Assembly: GCF_019052805.1 (NCBI RefSeq)
Contig: NZ_JAHQRJ010000003.1
Span: 459,830-523,829, forward strand
Direction of reading: 5' to 3'
DNA from: Noviherbaspirillum sp. L7-7A
GTDB lineage: Bacteria; Pseudomonadota; Gammaproteobacteria; Burkholderiales; Burkholderiaceae_D
Length of the DNA stretch: 64,000 bases
The notes beneath the pieces were generated by a model. The model had not been told where the DNA came from, searched no databases, and saw only the letters and a program-made list of their open reading frames with translations. A program made the translations under genes and the position numbers. Of the stretch, positions 18,097 to 26,952 are shown piece after piece; position 1 is the stretch's first letter; every line of letters begins with the position of its first letter.

Positions 18097-19902
18097 ATGT
18101 CTTCAGTACTGAAAAAGACCGAGACCGACGAGACCACCCTGCTGAAAGAGCAGAGCCAGGAGGCAGGCCAGGCGCAGGGCGCGGACGTTGCCGAGCAGAC
18201 CGACGGCTTCCACGTGCTTCTCGATGCATTGAAAGCCAATGACGTCGAGACCATTTACGGCCTGGTCGGCATCCCCATCACTGACCTGGCCCGCCTGGCG
18301 CAGGCCGAGGGCTTTCGCTTCATCGGCTTCCGCCATGAAGCCAATGCCGTCAATGCCGCCGCCATCGCCGGCTACCTGACCAAAAAGCCCGGCATCGCCA
18401 TGACCGTTTCCGCACCCGGCTTCCTCAACGGCCTGGTCGCGCTGGCCAATGCCACCGTGAACTGCTTCCCCATGATCATGATCTCCGGCTCCTCCGAGCG
18501 CGAGATCGTTGACCTGGCCCAGGGCGACTATGAAGAGCTCGACCAGCTCAATGCCGCCAAGCCTTATGTGAAGGCCTCCTACCGCATCAACCATATCGAG
18601 GACATCGGCATCGGCGTGGCGCGCGCCATCCGCGCTGCCGTCTCCGGCCGTCCCGGCGGCGTCTATCTCGACGTGCCGGCCAAGCTGCTCGGCCAAGCCA
18701 TGGATGCCGCCGCCGCCCAGCGCTCCATCGTCAAGGTGGTCGACCCGGCACCGGCCCAGCTGCCCGCACCCGACGCCATCGCCCGCGCGCTGGACGTGCT
18801 GAAGAAGGCCAAGCGCCCGGTCATCATGCTCGGCAAGGGCGCCGCCTATGCCCAGGCCGATGCCGACATCCGCGCCTTTGTCGAGCGCACCGGCATCCCG
18901 TATCTGGCCATGTCCATGGCCAAGGGCCTGCTGCCCGACAACCATCCGCAGGCTGCCATCGCCGCCCGCTCTTACGCCCTGAAGGAAGCCGACTGCGTCA
19001 TGCTCATCGGCGCGCGCCTGAACTGGCTGCTCTCGCATGGCAAGGGCCCGACCTGGGGCGGCAAGGACCACAAGGACTGGGCACAGAAGAGCTTCGTGCA
19101 GATCGATATCTCGGCACAGGAGATGGACTCCAACGTGCCCATCGATGCACCCCTGGCCGGCGACATCGGCTCCACCGTCTCGGCACTGCTGGCCGCGATC
19201 GACCAGACCGGCTTCGACAAGCCCGATGCTGCCTGGACCGGCGCCATTGCCGAAAAGCGCGATGCCAACGTCGCCAAGATGGCCAAGACCCTGTCGGCCA
19301 AGTCCGCGCCGATGAACTTCATGACCGCGCTGTCGGCCATGCGCGATGTGCTCAAGGACAAGCCCGATGTCTACCTCGTCAATGAAGGCGCCAACACGCT
19401 GGATCTTGCGCGCAGCGTGATCGACATGATGGAGCCGCGCAAGCGCCTGGACTCCGGCACCTGGGGCGTCATGGGCATCGGCATGGGCTATGCCATCGGC
19501 GCGGCGGTGACCAGCGGCAAGCCGGTGGTGGCGCTCGAAGGCGACTCGGCGTTTGGCTTCTCGGGCATGGAAGTCGAGACCATCTGCCGCTACAACCTGC
19601 CGGTGACGGTGGTGATCTTCAACAACAACGGCGTCTACAAGGGTTGCGATGTCAACCCCACCGGCGGCGCCGACCCGGCCCCCACCGTGTTCGTCAAGGG
19701 CGCGCGCTACGACATGCTGATGCAGGCCTTTGGCGGCGAGGGTTCGACCGTGAACACGCCCGAGGAACTGTCGGCGGCGCTGGCGCAGGGCATCAGTTCG
19801 GGCAAGCCCACGCTGATCAATGTGGTCATCGACGAGAACGCCGGCACCGAGAGCGGACGCATCACCCATCTGAACCCGCAGAGCGCAGCCAAGAAGAAGT
19901 AA
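18097..19902 (+). CDS. oxc: Oxalyl-CoA decarboxylase
   Basis: 601-residue thiamine-diphosphate enzyme that converts oxalyl-CoA to formyl-CoA and CO2. The start at 18097 has AGAGGAGA upstream. After an acidic N-terminal extension of roughly 33 residues relative to the Oxalobacter formigenes enzyme, the protein follows it closely: [37 protein letters not shown] with the activating Glu, [36 protein letters not shown], and the TPP/Mg motif GDSAFGF...NNNGVY. It is cytosolic. frc follows 58 bp later, giving the classic two-enzyme oxalate cycle. The identification is firm. Confidence 0.97.
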   Translation: MSSVLKKTETDETTLLKEQSQEAGQAQGADVAEQTDGFHVLLDALKANDVETIYGLVGIPITDLARLAQAEGFRFIGFRHEANAVNAAAIAGYLTKKPGIAMTVSAPGFLNGLVALANATVNCFPMIMISGSSEREIVDLAQGDYEELDQLNAAKPYVKASYRINHIEDIGIGVARAIRAAVSGRPGGVYLDVPAKLLGQAMDAAAAQRSIVKVVDPAPAQLPAPDAIARALDVLKKAKRPVIMLGKGAAYAQADADIRAFVERTGIPYLAMSMAKGLLPDNHPQAAIAARSYALKEADCVMLIGARLNWLLSHGKGPTWGGKDHKDWAQKSFVQIDISAQEMDSNVPIDAPLAGDIGSTVSALLAAIDQTGFDKPDAAWTGAIAEKRDANVAKMAKTLSAKSAPMNFMTALSAMRDVLKDKPDVYLVNEGANTLDLARSVIDMMEPRKRLDSGTWGVMGIGMGYAIGAAVTSGKPVVALEGDSAFGFSGMEVETICRYNLPVTVVIFNNNGVYKGCDVNPTGGADPAPTVFVKGARYDMLMQAFGGEGSTVNTPEELSAALAQGISSGKPTLINVVIDENAGTESGRITHLNPQSAAKKK

Positions 19903-19960
19903 GCACGCAACGCATCCGAGCACACCAGAGAACAACCGAGACACTCAAGGAGATAGACAC

Positions 19961-21229
19961 ATGGACAAACCGCTGCAAGGACTCAAGATCATCGACTTCA
20001 CCCACGTCCAGGCCGGCCCGGCCTGCACCCAGATGCTGGCCTGGTTTGGCGCGGACGTGATCAAGGTCGAGCGCCCCGGCGCCGGCGACGTTACCCGCAG
20101 CCAGCTGCGCGACATTCCCGATGCCGACGCGCTGTACTTCACGATGCTCAACTCCAACAAGCGCTCGCTGACGCTGGACACGAAGAAGCAAGAAGGCAAG
20201 GACGTGCTGGAGAAGCTGATCAAGGAGTCCGACGTGATGGTGGAGAACTTCGGTCCCGGCGCGCTGGACCGCATGGGCTTTACCTGGGAGCGCATCCAGG
20301 AACTGAACCCGAAGATGATCCTGGCTTCGGTCAAGGGCTTCTCCGAAGGCCATCACTATGAAGACCTGAAGGTCTACGAGAACGTGGCGCAGTGCGCCGG
20401 CGGCGCAGCCTCGACCACCGGCTGGTGGAAGGGCGAGAATTCCGAGCCGACGATTTCGTCGGCGGCGCTGGGCGACTCCAACACCGGCATGCACCTGGCC
20501 ATCGGCATCCTGACGGCCTACATCGGCCGCCAGAAGACGGGCCGTGGCCAGAAAGTGGCGGTATCGATGCAGGACGCGGTGCTGAACCTGTGCCGGGTCA
20601 AGATGCGCGACCAGCAGCGGCTGGAGCGGGTGGGCTACCTGGAAGAGTATCCACAGTATCCGCACGAGATGGAAGCCTTTGCCGACAAGGTCACGCCGCG
20701 CGGCGGCAATGCCGGCGGCGGCGGCCAGCCGGGCTGGATCCTGAAGTGCAAGGGCTGGGAGACCGACCCGAACGCGTACATCTACTTCACGGTGCAGGGC
20801 CATGCCTGGGAGCCGATCTGCGACGCGCTGGGCAAGCCGGAATGGAAGACCGACCCGGCCTATACGACGCCGAAGGCTCGCCAGCCGCACATCAACGAGA
20901 TCTTTGCCACGATCGAGGACTTCATCAAGGACAAGACCAAGTTCGAGGCGGTGAACGTGTTCCGCAAGTTCGACATTCCGTGCGCGCCGGTGCTGTCGAT
21001 GAAGGAACTGCTGGTGGACGAGTCGCTGCGCAAGTCGGGCTCGATCGTGGAAGTGGAGCATCCGGTGCGCGGCTCGTACTTCACCATTGGCAGCCCGATC
21101 AAGTTCTCGGACCTGAAGCCGGAAGTGACGGCGTCACCGCTGCTGGGCCAGCACACCGACGAAGTGCTGGAAGAGCTGGGCTACAGCGCGCAGCAGATCG
21201 CTGCGATGCATGAGGCCAAGGCGGTGTAA
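19961..21229 (+). CDS. frc: Formyl-CoA:oxalate CoA-transferase
   Basis: 422-residue class III CoA-transferase (CaiB/BaiF). It moves CoA from formyl-CoA to oxalate, feeding Oxc. Seen are [32 protein letters not shown], the catalytic Asp in [13 protein letters not shown] (equivalent to Asp169 of the Oxalobacter enzyme) and the glycine loop [12 protein letters not shown] that closes over the active site. Length agrees with the known enzyme (428). It forms an operon with oxc and ends at a clear terminator. No OxlT-type oxalate/formate antiporter gene adjoins the pair. Confidence 0.97.
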   Translation: MDKPLQGLKIIDFTHVQAGPACTQMLAWFGADVIKVERPGAGDVTRSQLRDIPDADALYFTMLNSNKRSLTLDTKKQEGKDVLEKLIKESDVMVENFGPGALDRMGFTWERIQELNPKMILASVKGFSEGHHYEDLKVYENVAQCAGGAASTTGWWKGENSEPTISSAALGDSNTGMHLAIGILTAYIGRQKTGRGQKVAVSMQDAVLNLCRVKMRDQQRLERVGYLEEYPQYPHEMEAFADKVTPRGGNAGGGGQPGWILKCKGWETDPNAYIYFTVQGHAWEPICDALGKPEWKTDPAYTTPKARQPHINEIFATIEDFIKDKTKFEAVNVFRKFDIPCAPVLSMKELLVDESLRKSGSIVEVEHPVRGSYFTIGSPIKFSDLKPEVTASPLLGQHTDEVLEELGYSAQQIAAMHEAKAV

Positions 21230-21257
21230 GCAGCACCCTGCCCTATCTCCAGAATCG

Positions 21258-21292
21258 CGTCCGGCTTCCGACCAGGGGCCGGACGTTTTTTT
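21258..21292 (+). terminator. Rho-independent terminator after frc
   Basis: Stem CGTCCGGC / GCCGGACG with a 12-nt loop, followed directly by seven T residues, 28 bp after the frc stop codon. Confidence 0.88.
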
Positions 21293-21594
21293 ATGCCGGA
21301 CCATGCCTGGACTGCATGGCCTCCTCTCCTGCTCGATGCCGGCCAGTTGCAGGGAAAATGCCTTCTTCACCGTCTGCCCTGCAAGCCGCCCTTCCCGCCG
21401 CCGTCATAAAAGACCAACGCTGGGCCTTGTCGCGGCGCATGCCGCATCCTTCCCTGAACGGTGAGATACGCGGCGATACCGGGGCGCCGCTGCCCGAACC
21501 GGCAATACGCCTGCCATGCGGCGCACCTGACCGCCCTGTCGACCGTATCCGCCAATGCAGTCCTGCACGCCCTTTCAATCGTCCCCGTCCACAC

Positions 21595-21840
21595 GTGCGT
21601 ACCAGTCATCCGGCCATTTCTTCCCTTGCCAGGGCGCTTGGCGATTCGCCCAGCGCCCTGGCGATCCTGGCCAATGACTGGTCGACCAGTTCGCTGGGCC
21701 CGATCGATGCGTGGCCCAGCCATCTGCGGCTGGCCGCATCGCTGATGACCGCTCGCCTACGGCAATGGCGCAAAGTTACATCGTGTAGTAGCCCAGTCGA
21801 TTATGTCCCGCGGCGGATCACCTCATCCGGCAGGACTTGA
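21595..21840 (+). pseudogene. Remnant of a PAS/sensor histidine-kinase N-terminus
   Basis: In this frame the stretch ANDWSTSSLGPIDAWPSHLR (about 21670-21730) matches the conserved opening block DWS-x-TPLGP-x-x-xWP-x-SLR of many PAS-containing histidine kinases. The similarity stops near 21750, after SLMTA, where the frame turns into unrelated sequence, and no PAS, HisKA or HATPase region follows. A GTG at 21595 is only a convenient left limit. It looks like a truncated gene in a decayed region; the neighbouring 21293-21594 shows nothing recognisable. Confidence 0.45.
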
Positions 21841-21907
21841 TTGACGACCAAGGGTGATCGAACAGATGCTGGAACGCGGCCATCCGCTTCCATCTCTCTG
21901 GTCGATC

Positions 21908-22219
21908 TCACCTTGCGCCGAGCTGCTCTTCTTTCCTTCTCATAGCGGGGATCATGTCCCGGTGCGCGTCCGACTGGTAAGCAGCCTCGGGATAATCGTG
22001 CCTGCTGCCCGAGACGCCCAGTATTTCCAGACGAAGCAGGTGCAGATCCTTCAGGACTTCCTGCATAGTGGTAAGCAGGATGGACTGGTTTGTGGTTTCG
22101 TATTTCTGCGAGGCCATCGCCGCCATCCGTTCCTTCAAGCTGCTTATCCTTTGGTTCAGCTCATCAATTTGGCGGTCCAGCGTGATCAGGTCGGTTTGCT
22201 CGCCTAATTTCTCAGTCAT
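21908..22219 (-). CDS. Small coiled-coil protein, unknown function
   Basis: 103 residues, very polar and probably cytoplasmic. The first ~45 residues (TDLITLDRQIDELNQRISSL, KERMAAMA) have a heptad-like pattern predicting a coiled coil, and a second helix-rich block follows (LTTMQEVLKDLHLLRLEI). GGGGAAGAG precedes the ATG at 22219 by about 5 nt, which is a good start signal. The surrounding DNA is otherwise decayed. I do not recognise the family. Confidence 0.6.
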   Translation of the reverse strand: MTEKLGEQTDLITLDRQIDELNQRISSLKERMAAMASQKYETTNQSILLTTMQEVLKDLHLLRLEILGVSGSRHDYPEAAYQSDAHRDMIPAMRRKEEQLGAR

Positions 22220-22464
22220 GTCTCTCTTCCCCGGATGTCGTAATTAATTACCCAAATATTGCCGTATAACCACTAAAGCGGCGCACTCCCGCTATTGATG
22301 TTCCTCAAGAAAGCGGCGCGCGCCACGAGAAAGAAGGATGCAGGTCGAGGCAGCCGACTGCACTTGCGGCGGTGGCTGCCTTAGTGCCGCACTGGAAGGA
22401 GGATAGGCAAGGATGCGTGGACTTCGGCTTTCGTCGGGCCTGACGACACGAATAGGGCGTGTCC

Positions 22465-22818
22465 CTATCCGTGCTCAGTGACTTCACCGATGGCCACCGC
22501 CTTGATTTCCGTACCTTGCTCGGCATCGTAGAAGCGCACCAGCTTGCCGTGGCCTCGCTACTGCGGGCCCTAGGCGCCGATCATGAAAAGCACCGGCAAA
22601 AAGGCCTGCCCGGCAGCGGTCAACAGGCATTCCTCAAACGGCGGATGTGCCGAGGACCGCCATTTTTCCAGCACTCCCTCCTCCGTCAGCATGGACAGAC
22701 GCCGGGTCGGGATGGTCGGTGCAATGCCCAGGCTCTTGCTGAACTGGTCTAAGCGCGTGAGGCCCGTATGGGCATCGCGCAGGATCAGGCGGCGCCAGGC
22801 CGCACCCGACAGGGAAGT
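22465..22818 (-). pseudogene. HxlR-type regulator pseudogene with two in-frame amber codons
   Basis: Read on the minus strand from 22818, the frame gives WRRLILRDAHTGLTRLDQF, LGIAPTIPTRRLSMLTEEGV, PPFEECLLTAAGQAFLPVLF, then IGA-stop-GPQ-stop-RGHG, then KLVRFYDAEQGTEI to a final stop at 22465. This is the winged helix and C-terminus of an HxlR regulator. The two TAG codons (22570-22572 and 22558-22560) fall exactly where the family's WG-x-x-W tryptophans belong, so each is one G-to-A change from TGG. The usual first ~20-25 residues are missing, and the frame is continuous with the TGA of the depolymerase gene upstream, implying a deletion junction. Confidence 0.7.
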
Positions 22819-23964
22819 TCATGGCCGGCCGGTTACCCGCTGCACCATCGAATAAAGCACTGACATCTGCAAGCCGCTCTTGAGCGCATAGTTCGGATCG
22901 ACCTGGTTGGAATATCCCCACCAGTCGAAGCATGCATTCGGATTGGTCGGATCCGGTGCAGAGGAGGCGACGGTGTCCGGATACACCACTACCAGCCTGT
23001 TCGTATCCGCCCATTCATTAATGCCGGCCTGGGTGACCCAGCGGTTTCCGATGCGCGCCGCCTCCTGCTTGCAGCCATGCAGCGCGAGCACCAGCCCGCA
23101 CGGCTTTCCCTGCTCGCACGCCCTCGGCACGAACACGCTGCCGGTAGGGCTCATCGACACCCTGGGCGACGCGCCAAATTCGGTTTGATCAAATGTATAC
23201 AGCGTTCCCGACAGCTTGCCGTTGTTACGGGCATTCAGCGTCCCGATAAACATCGTCAGCCAGGTTTTCACGGAGTCATAGGCCATGCCATTGATCTGGC
23301 AATTGACCATGAAAGGGCTTCCAAGCGTGCCGCAGGCGAGTTCGCCGTCAGGCGATTCCCAGCCGTGCGCGGCCGGGAATTGATTGTCGAATTGGACCCT
23401 GGCGCCGTATCGCGTGTATTGCGCGTCGAGGTCGGCCATTTCAAGCGGATTGACGACTGTGTCCTGCGTGCCGGACCAGAGATAGACAGGCTGTCCCATC
23501 AAGTTGGAAGACGGGTCGATTGTCCCGAGGGACGACTGCAGGTCAAGGTAGGCGACAGACGCCGCGAGCGTGCTGTTGTAAGCCGCCTCATTCGTCGGTA
23601 GCGTCTGCCCGCCGCAATTGGCCAGGGCTGTTGCGGCACCGCCGGTGCCGGCGCACCAGTACACGCCGCCAGCATAGATCGCCGCCCCCTTGAAGGTCGC
23701 CGAGTGGGCCACATGCATCTGCACCGCGGCGAAGCCGCCGGATGAAATACCCGCGACAAAAACCTTCGCCGGATCGATCTGATAGCGCTGGAGTTTGGCG
23801 ATAGAGGACTTGGCCGAGGTGGCGGCCAACCTCACTGGCTGCGCAGATATCGCCGAGGCACTTGTCACCGTGCCGGAAGCATTGTCCCCGCCCCCGCACC
23901 CGGCAAGACCCATCGCCAGCAACGCTGGCAACAACCACCGTGAGGTCAATCTGATCGCTGTCAT
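22819..23964 (-). CDS. PHB-depolymerase-family esterase, lipoprotein
   Basis: 381 residues from the ATG at 23964, chosen for GAGGAAA upstream and because the protein then opens with a lipoprotein signal (RWLLPALLAMGLAGC, lipobox LAGC). The alpha/beta-hydrolase nucleophile box is GISSG in KVFVAGISSGGFAAVQMH; an HGC oxyanion-type motif follows late (LVLALHGCKQEAARIG), and DPTNPNACFDWWGYSN is typical of polyhydroxybutyrate depolymerase-like esterases. It is probably exported and anchored to the outer membrane. The order of motifs (nucleophile before HGC) is as in the two-domain intracellular/type-2 PHB depolymerases; substrate is uncertain. It is followed in frame by the HxlR pseudogene. Confidence 0.8.
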   Translation of the reverse strand: MTAIRLTSRWLLPALLAMGLAGCGGGDNASGTVTSASAISAQPVRLAATSAKSSIAKLQRYQIDPAKVFVAGISSGGFAAVQMHVAHSATFKGAAIYAGGVYWCAGTGGAATALANCGGQTLPTNEAAYNSTLAASVAYLDLQSSLGTIDPSSNLMGQPVYLWSGTQDTVVNPLEMADLDAQYTRYGARVQFDNQFPAAHGWESPDGELACGTLGSPFMVNCQINGMAYDSVKTWLTMFIGTLNARNNGKLSGTLYTFDQTEFGASPRVSMSPTGSVFVPRACEQGKPCGLVLALHGCKQEAARIGNRWVTQAGINEWADTNRLVVVYPDTVASSAPDPTNPNACFDWWGYSNQVDPNYALKSGLQMSVLYSMVQRVTGRP

Positions 23965-24244
23965 TTTCGTTTCCTCGATAAATCGGGACGAAACGATCCT
24001 AGCACCACCTTCCCGCGCCCTAATTGTCCGGGCGCATGGGTCTTTTGCATGGCGTGCGACAAAAAAGCGGCCACTTGTGCGCACCGCCACAAGCTTATTG
24101 GCGAAGAAGGAAACCCTTGAAACGTGACTGCCGCGCAGGGTGATGCTCGACACCGCATGCCACGCCGTGCGCGCTGGACAGCCAGGTGCTCGGCACGCAG
24201 CGCGGGCCAGGCAGGGGCGCATTGCCCACCGCCGCAGGCAAACG

Positions 24245-24373
24245 TCACTTCAGCTTCTCATCCTCGCTCTTGGCTTCGGCCATGGCTTCAGGCTCAAGCT
24301 TCTCCGCCATGCCGTTCATGCGAATGAAGTAGCCCCAGGCCGCAAGCAGCATGCCGACTGCCATCAGCAGCAC
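24245..24373 (-). CDS. Very small membrane protein, tentative
   Basis: About 42 residues if started at the GTG at 24373 (an ATG at 24364 is the alternative): one hydrophobic helix (LLMAVGMLLAAWGYFI) followed by an acidic tail EKLEPEAMAEAKSEDEKLK. There is no clear ribosome-binding site. It lies immediately after, and in the same direction as, the small membrane protein at 24400-24747, so a two-gene unit is plausible. I do not recognise it; the clean helix-plus-charged-tail layout is the only argument. Confidence 0.4.
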   Translation of the reverse strand: MLLMAVGMLLAAWGYFIRMNGMAEKLEPEAMAEAKSEDEKLK

Positions 24374-24399
24374 CGCCGCATGACAAGCTGTGTGGGATC

Positions 24400-24747
24400 C
24401 TAGTGCAGGGCCTTGAAGGTCGCGACCAGGCTTTCGATGGCAAGCGCAACGATGACTACAACGAAGAAGTGCGACAGAAAGCGCCTCACCCGAGTTGGCG
24501 CGCTGATGTCGGCATCGCGTATCACCTCTTCTTCCAGGATCGTTTCCGCAATCTGTAGCGCCACCACGGCCGCGGCGACCAGGCCTACCGCTTCGATGAT
24601 GCCCAGCGCCACAGCGCTGTCGAAACCGGCTGCCACGGTATTCCAGCCCATGCGGGCGCCAATAGCGATCAGGAGCAGGGCCGCGCATGCGAACAGCAGC
24701 GCCATCGCGCAGTGCACGAATCGGAAGAGGTTCTGGATGAGCTTCAT
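24400..24747 (-). CDS. Small integral membrane protein, unknown function
   Basis: 115 residues with three hydrophobic segments (about 10-30, 44-66 and 88-108) and a charged cytoplasmic loop ETILEEEVIRDADISAPTRV between the second and third. The composition and spacing look like a genuine membrane protein. The Shine-Dalgarno is weak. There is no recognisable domain. Its neighbours are the small ORF at 24245-24373 downstream and a gene-free stretch upstream. Confidence 0.6.
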   Translation of the reverse strand: MKLIQNLFRFVHCAMALLFACAALLLIAIGARMGWNTVAAGFDSAVALGIIEAVGLVAAAVVALQIAETILEEEVIRDADISAPTRVRRFLSHFFVVVIVALAIESLVATFKALH

Positions 24748-25296
24748 GGGCTAACGATGGCATAGGGGATGCGATACCACTTTGCCGCAACCGGCCTTCA
24801 AGGAGGGAATATGACCATTCGGTCGTCTTGCCTTACTGACCCGCCGCGTAACGCCTTTCGCCTGCAAGCGCTGCTGCGCTGTCTTGGTTTGCTCGCCGCA
24901 TCGACTAGCCTGTATGGCGGCGCCGCAAGCCTGTGTTAAAGCGATTGTCTGAAACCTGGCCGCCGCCATAACCTTGCACAAGCGGCTGGCCTGATGGCTG
25001 GTGCAGTTGATTATCAATAGGCCGCAGGAGTGCTACCTGCTATGCAGCATGCCTTCGCTTGCCTAGTTGACTGATTGGAGCGCAGCCAGAGTCGAATTGC
25101 TCGGCGCACATCGTAGGGCTATTTATGCACAATGGCGGCTGCATAGCCCGGATAAGCGGGTCCAGGTACATCGCCATGGTGCTGCTCGTGTGAATGGAGG
25201 CGCTCCGGCCAGCCACGGCAAACGAAAAAAACGGCGGGCGCTAACGCGTACCGCCGCAAGGGGCATCGTCGGGATGCCCTGCCTGTTCCAGTATCT
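24748..25296. other. Gene-free stretch, nothing recognised
   Basis: About 550 bp between two genes on the same strand. Short open frames on both strands lack a start signal and look like by-products of GC-rich sequence. I see no hairpin terminator or repeat. Confidence 0.55.
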
Positions 25297-26952
25297 TCAG
25301 CGTGCTGCCAGGTTCGCGCTGGCGATGCCGGCGGCCGGCTGCGCCTCCCAGCCGCCGCCCAATGCCCGGATCAGGGCCACCGTGGTCACCGCGCGGTCGC
25401 TGCGCAACTGCACGGCGCTGCGTTCCACGGCCGCCAGGTTGCGCTGGGCGTCGAGCAAGTCCAGATAGCTCGAACGGCCGGCGTCGTACAGCTTCTGGGC
25501 CAGACCGGCCGAACGGCGCGCCGAGGCCAGCGCCTGGTCGATTTCATCGCCCTGCTGCGCCAGGATGCGCAGTCCGGCCAGGTTGTCCTCGACCTCGGCA
25601 AAGGCCGTCAGCACCGCCTGGCGGTAACTGCCGACCGCCTCTTCCAGCGCGGCCTCGCTGCGCGCGATGTTGTTGCGGTTGCGGCCACCGTCGATCAGCG
25701 GCATCGACAGCGTCGCACCCAGCAGCCAGGAGCGGCTGCTCCATTTGAATACGTCGGCAATGGTGCCAGCCACGCCGCCGGCATCGGCGCCTATAGTCAA
25801 CGCCGGAAACATGGCCGAGCGCGCCACGCCGATGCGCGCATTGGCCGCTTCCATCGTGCGCTGGGCAATGGCGATATCGGGCCGGCGCTCCAGCAGCGCG
25901 GACGGCAGGCCAGCCGGGACCAGCGGCAGGGCCGCGGTGTCGAGCGGATCGTCCGGCTGGCTCACGCTCGATGCCGGCAGCCCGAGCAGCACTGCCAGTG
26001 CATGCTCGGCATTGGCGCGCTGGCGCTGCAGGCCGATCGCATCGGCGCGCACCGTTGCAAGCTCGGTGCGGGCGCGTGCCAGGTCGAACTCGCCGATATC
26101 GCCCTGCTCGAACCGGCGGCTGTTGATGCGCACATTTTCCTCGCGCAGCCCCACGGTACGCGCCAGGGTGGCCAGTTCGGCGTCGAGCCCGCGCAACCGG
26201 AAATAGGTCTGCGCCACGTCGGCCTGCAGGGACAGCAGCACCGAGCGGTAGGTTGCCTCCGCCGCGCTGGCATCGCTGCGCGCCGCCGCCACATTGCTGG
26301 ACACGCGGCCGAACAAGTCGACCTCATAGCTGGCGCTCAGGCTGGCCCGGTAGCTGGTGACAGGCGCCACCGCCGTGCCTTCGGGCTGGCGGGCTTCAGG
26401 CGGCGACAGGCGGGCGCGCTGAGCGCCCACGCCAGCGCCGACCTGAGGAATGCGGGCGCTTTCCGTGATGCCTGCAATGGCGCGCGCCTGCCTCACCCGC
26501 GCCGCTGCCACCGACAGGTTCTGGTTCATCGCCGTTGCCTGCGCGATCAGGCTGTCGAGCCGGGCATCGTTGAATGCCCGCCACCATTCCCCACGCGGCT
26601 GGCTCTCGGCCGGCTGCGCCGTCTTCCAGGTGGTGCCATCGGCAGCGCTGCGCACCTGCTCCGGCGCGGCAGCCAGCGCCTGCGGCTCCCTGAAAGCATC
26701 TGGCATGGCCACGCCGGGTTGGTCGAATGCGGGAGCGGCGCAGGCACTGAGCAGCAATGCGCCCAGCATGCCTGCCAGCCTTGGCGCCAGGGGCAGCAGC
26801 GGCCTGGCCTGTCCCGTGGCGGCAAGCGGTACTTTCGGTCTGACGGCGAGTGCCAGGTCCAGCGCCTCATCGACGTGGCGCCCGGACGGCAGCGCCGTAG
26901 TCCTGTTCATGGTCGCGCTCGTGGCCGCAACCTTGGTATCCATGTTGTTCAT
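25297..26952 (-). CDS. RND efflux outer-membrane lipoprotein (OprM/NodT family)
   Basis: 551 residues. A lipobox LLSAC lies near residue 71, after an unusually long leader of about 70 residues. The two repeated OEP regions follow (WWRAFNDARLDSLIAQA, NQNLSVAAARVRQARA; SYEVDLFGRVSS; LLERRPDIAIAQRTMEAANARIGVARSAMFPAL; LLDAQRNLAAVERSAVQLRSD). Family trimers form a channel through the outer membrane. The ATG overlaps the stop of the pump gene (ATGA), so the two are translationally coupled. The long leader may mean that the real start is nearer the lipobox, but no better start signal is visible. Confidence 0.92.
   Translation of the reverse strand: MNNMDTKVAATSATMNRTTALPSGRHVDEALDLALAVRPKVPLAATGQARPLLPLAPRLAGMLGALLLSACAAPAFDQPGVAMPDAFREPQALAAAPEQVRSAADGTTWKTAQPAESQPRGEWWRAFNDARLDSLIAQATAMNQNLSVAAARVRQARAIAGITESARIPQVGAGVGAQRARLSPPEARQPEGTAVAPVTSYRASLSASYEVDLFGRVSSNVAAARSDASAAEATYRSVLLSLQADVAQTYFRLRGLDAELATLARTVGLREENVRINSRRFEQGDIGEFDLARARTELATVRADAIGLQRQRANAEHALAVLLGLPASSVSQPDDPLDTAALPLVPAGLPSALLERRPDIAIAQRTMEAANARIGVARSAMFPALTIGADAGGVAGTIADVFKWSSRSWLLGATLSMPLIDGGRNRNNIARSEAALEEAVGSYRQAVLTAFAEVEDNLAGLRILAQQGDEIDQALASARRSAGLAQKLYDAGRSSYLDLLDAQRNLAAVERSAVQLRSDRAVTTVALIRALGGGWEAQPAAGIASANLAAR

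Noticed and set aside
18103..19944. 613-codon open frame on the minus strand opposite oxc
   Set aside because: It is an antisense by-product of GC-rich codon bias: His/Gly/Asp-rich with no domain, fully covered by a certain gene.
24751..25017. 88-codon minus-strand open frame
   Set aside because: No ribosome-binding site, irregular composition, not recognisable.
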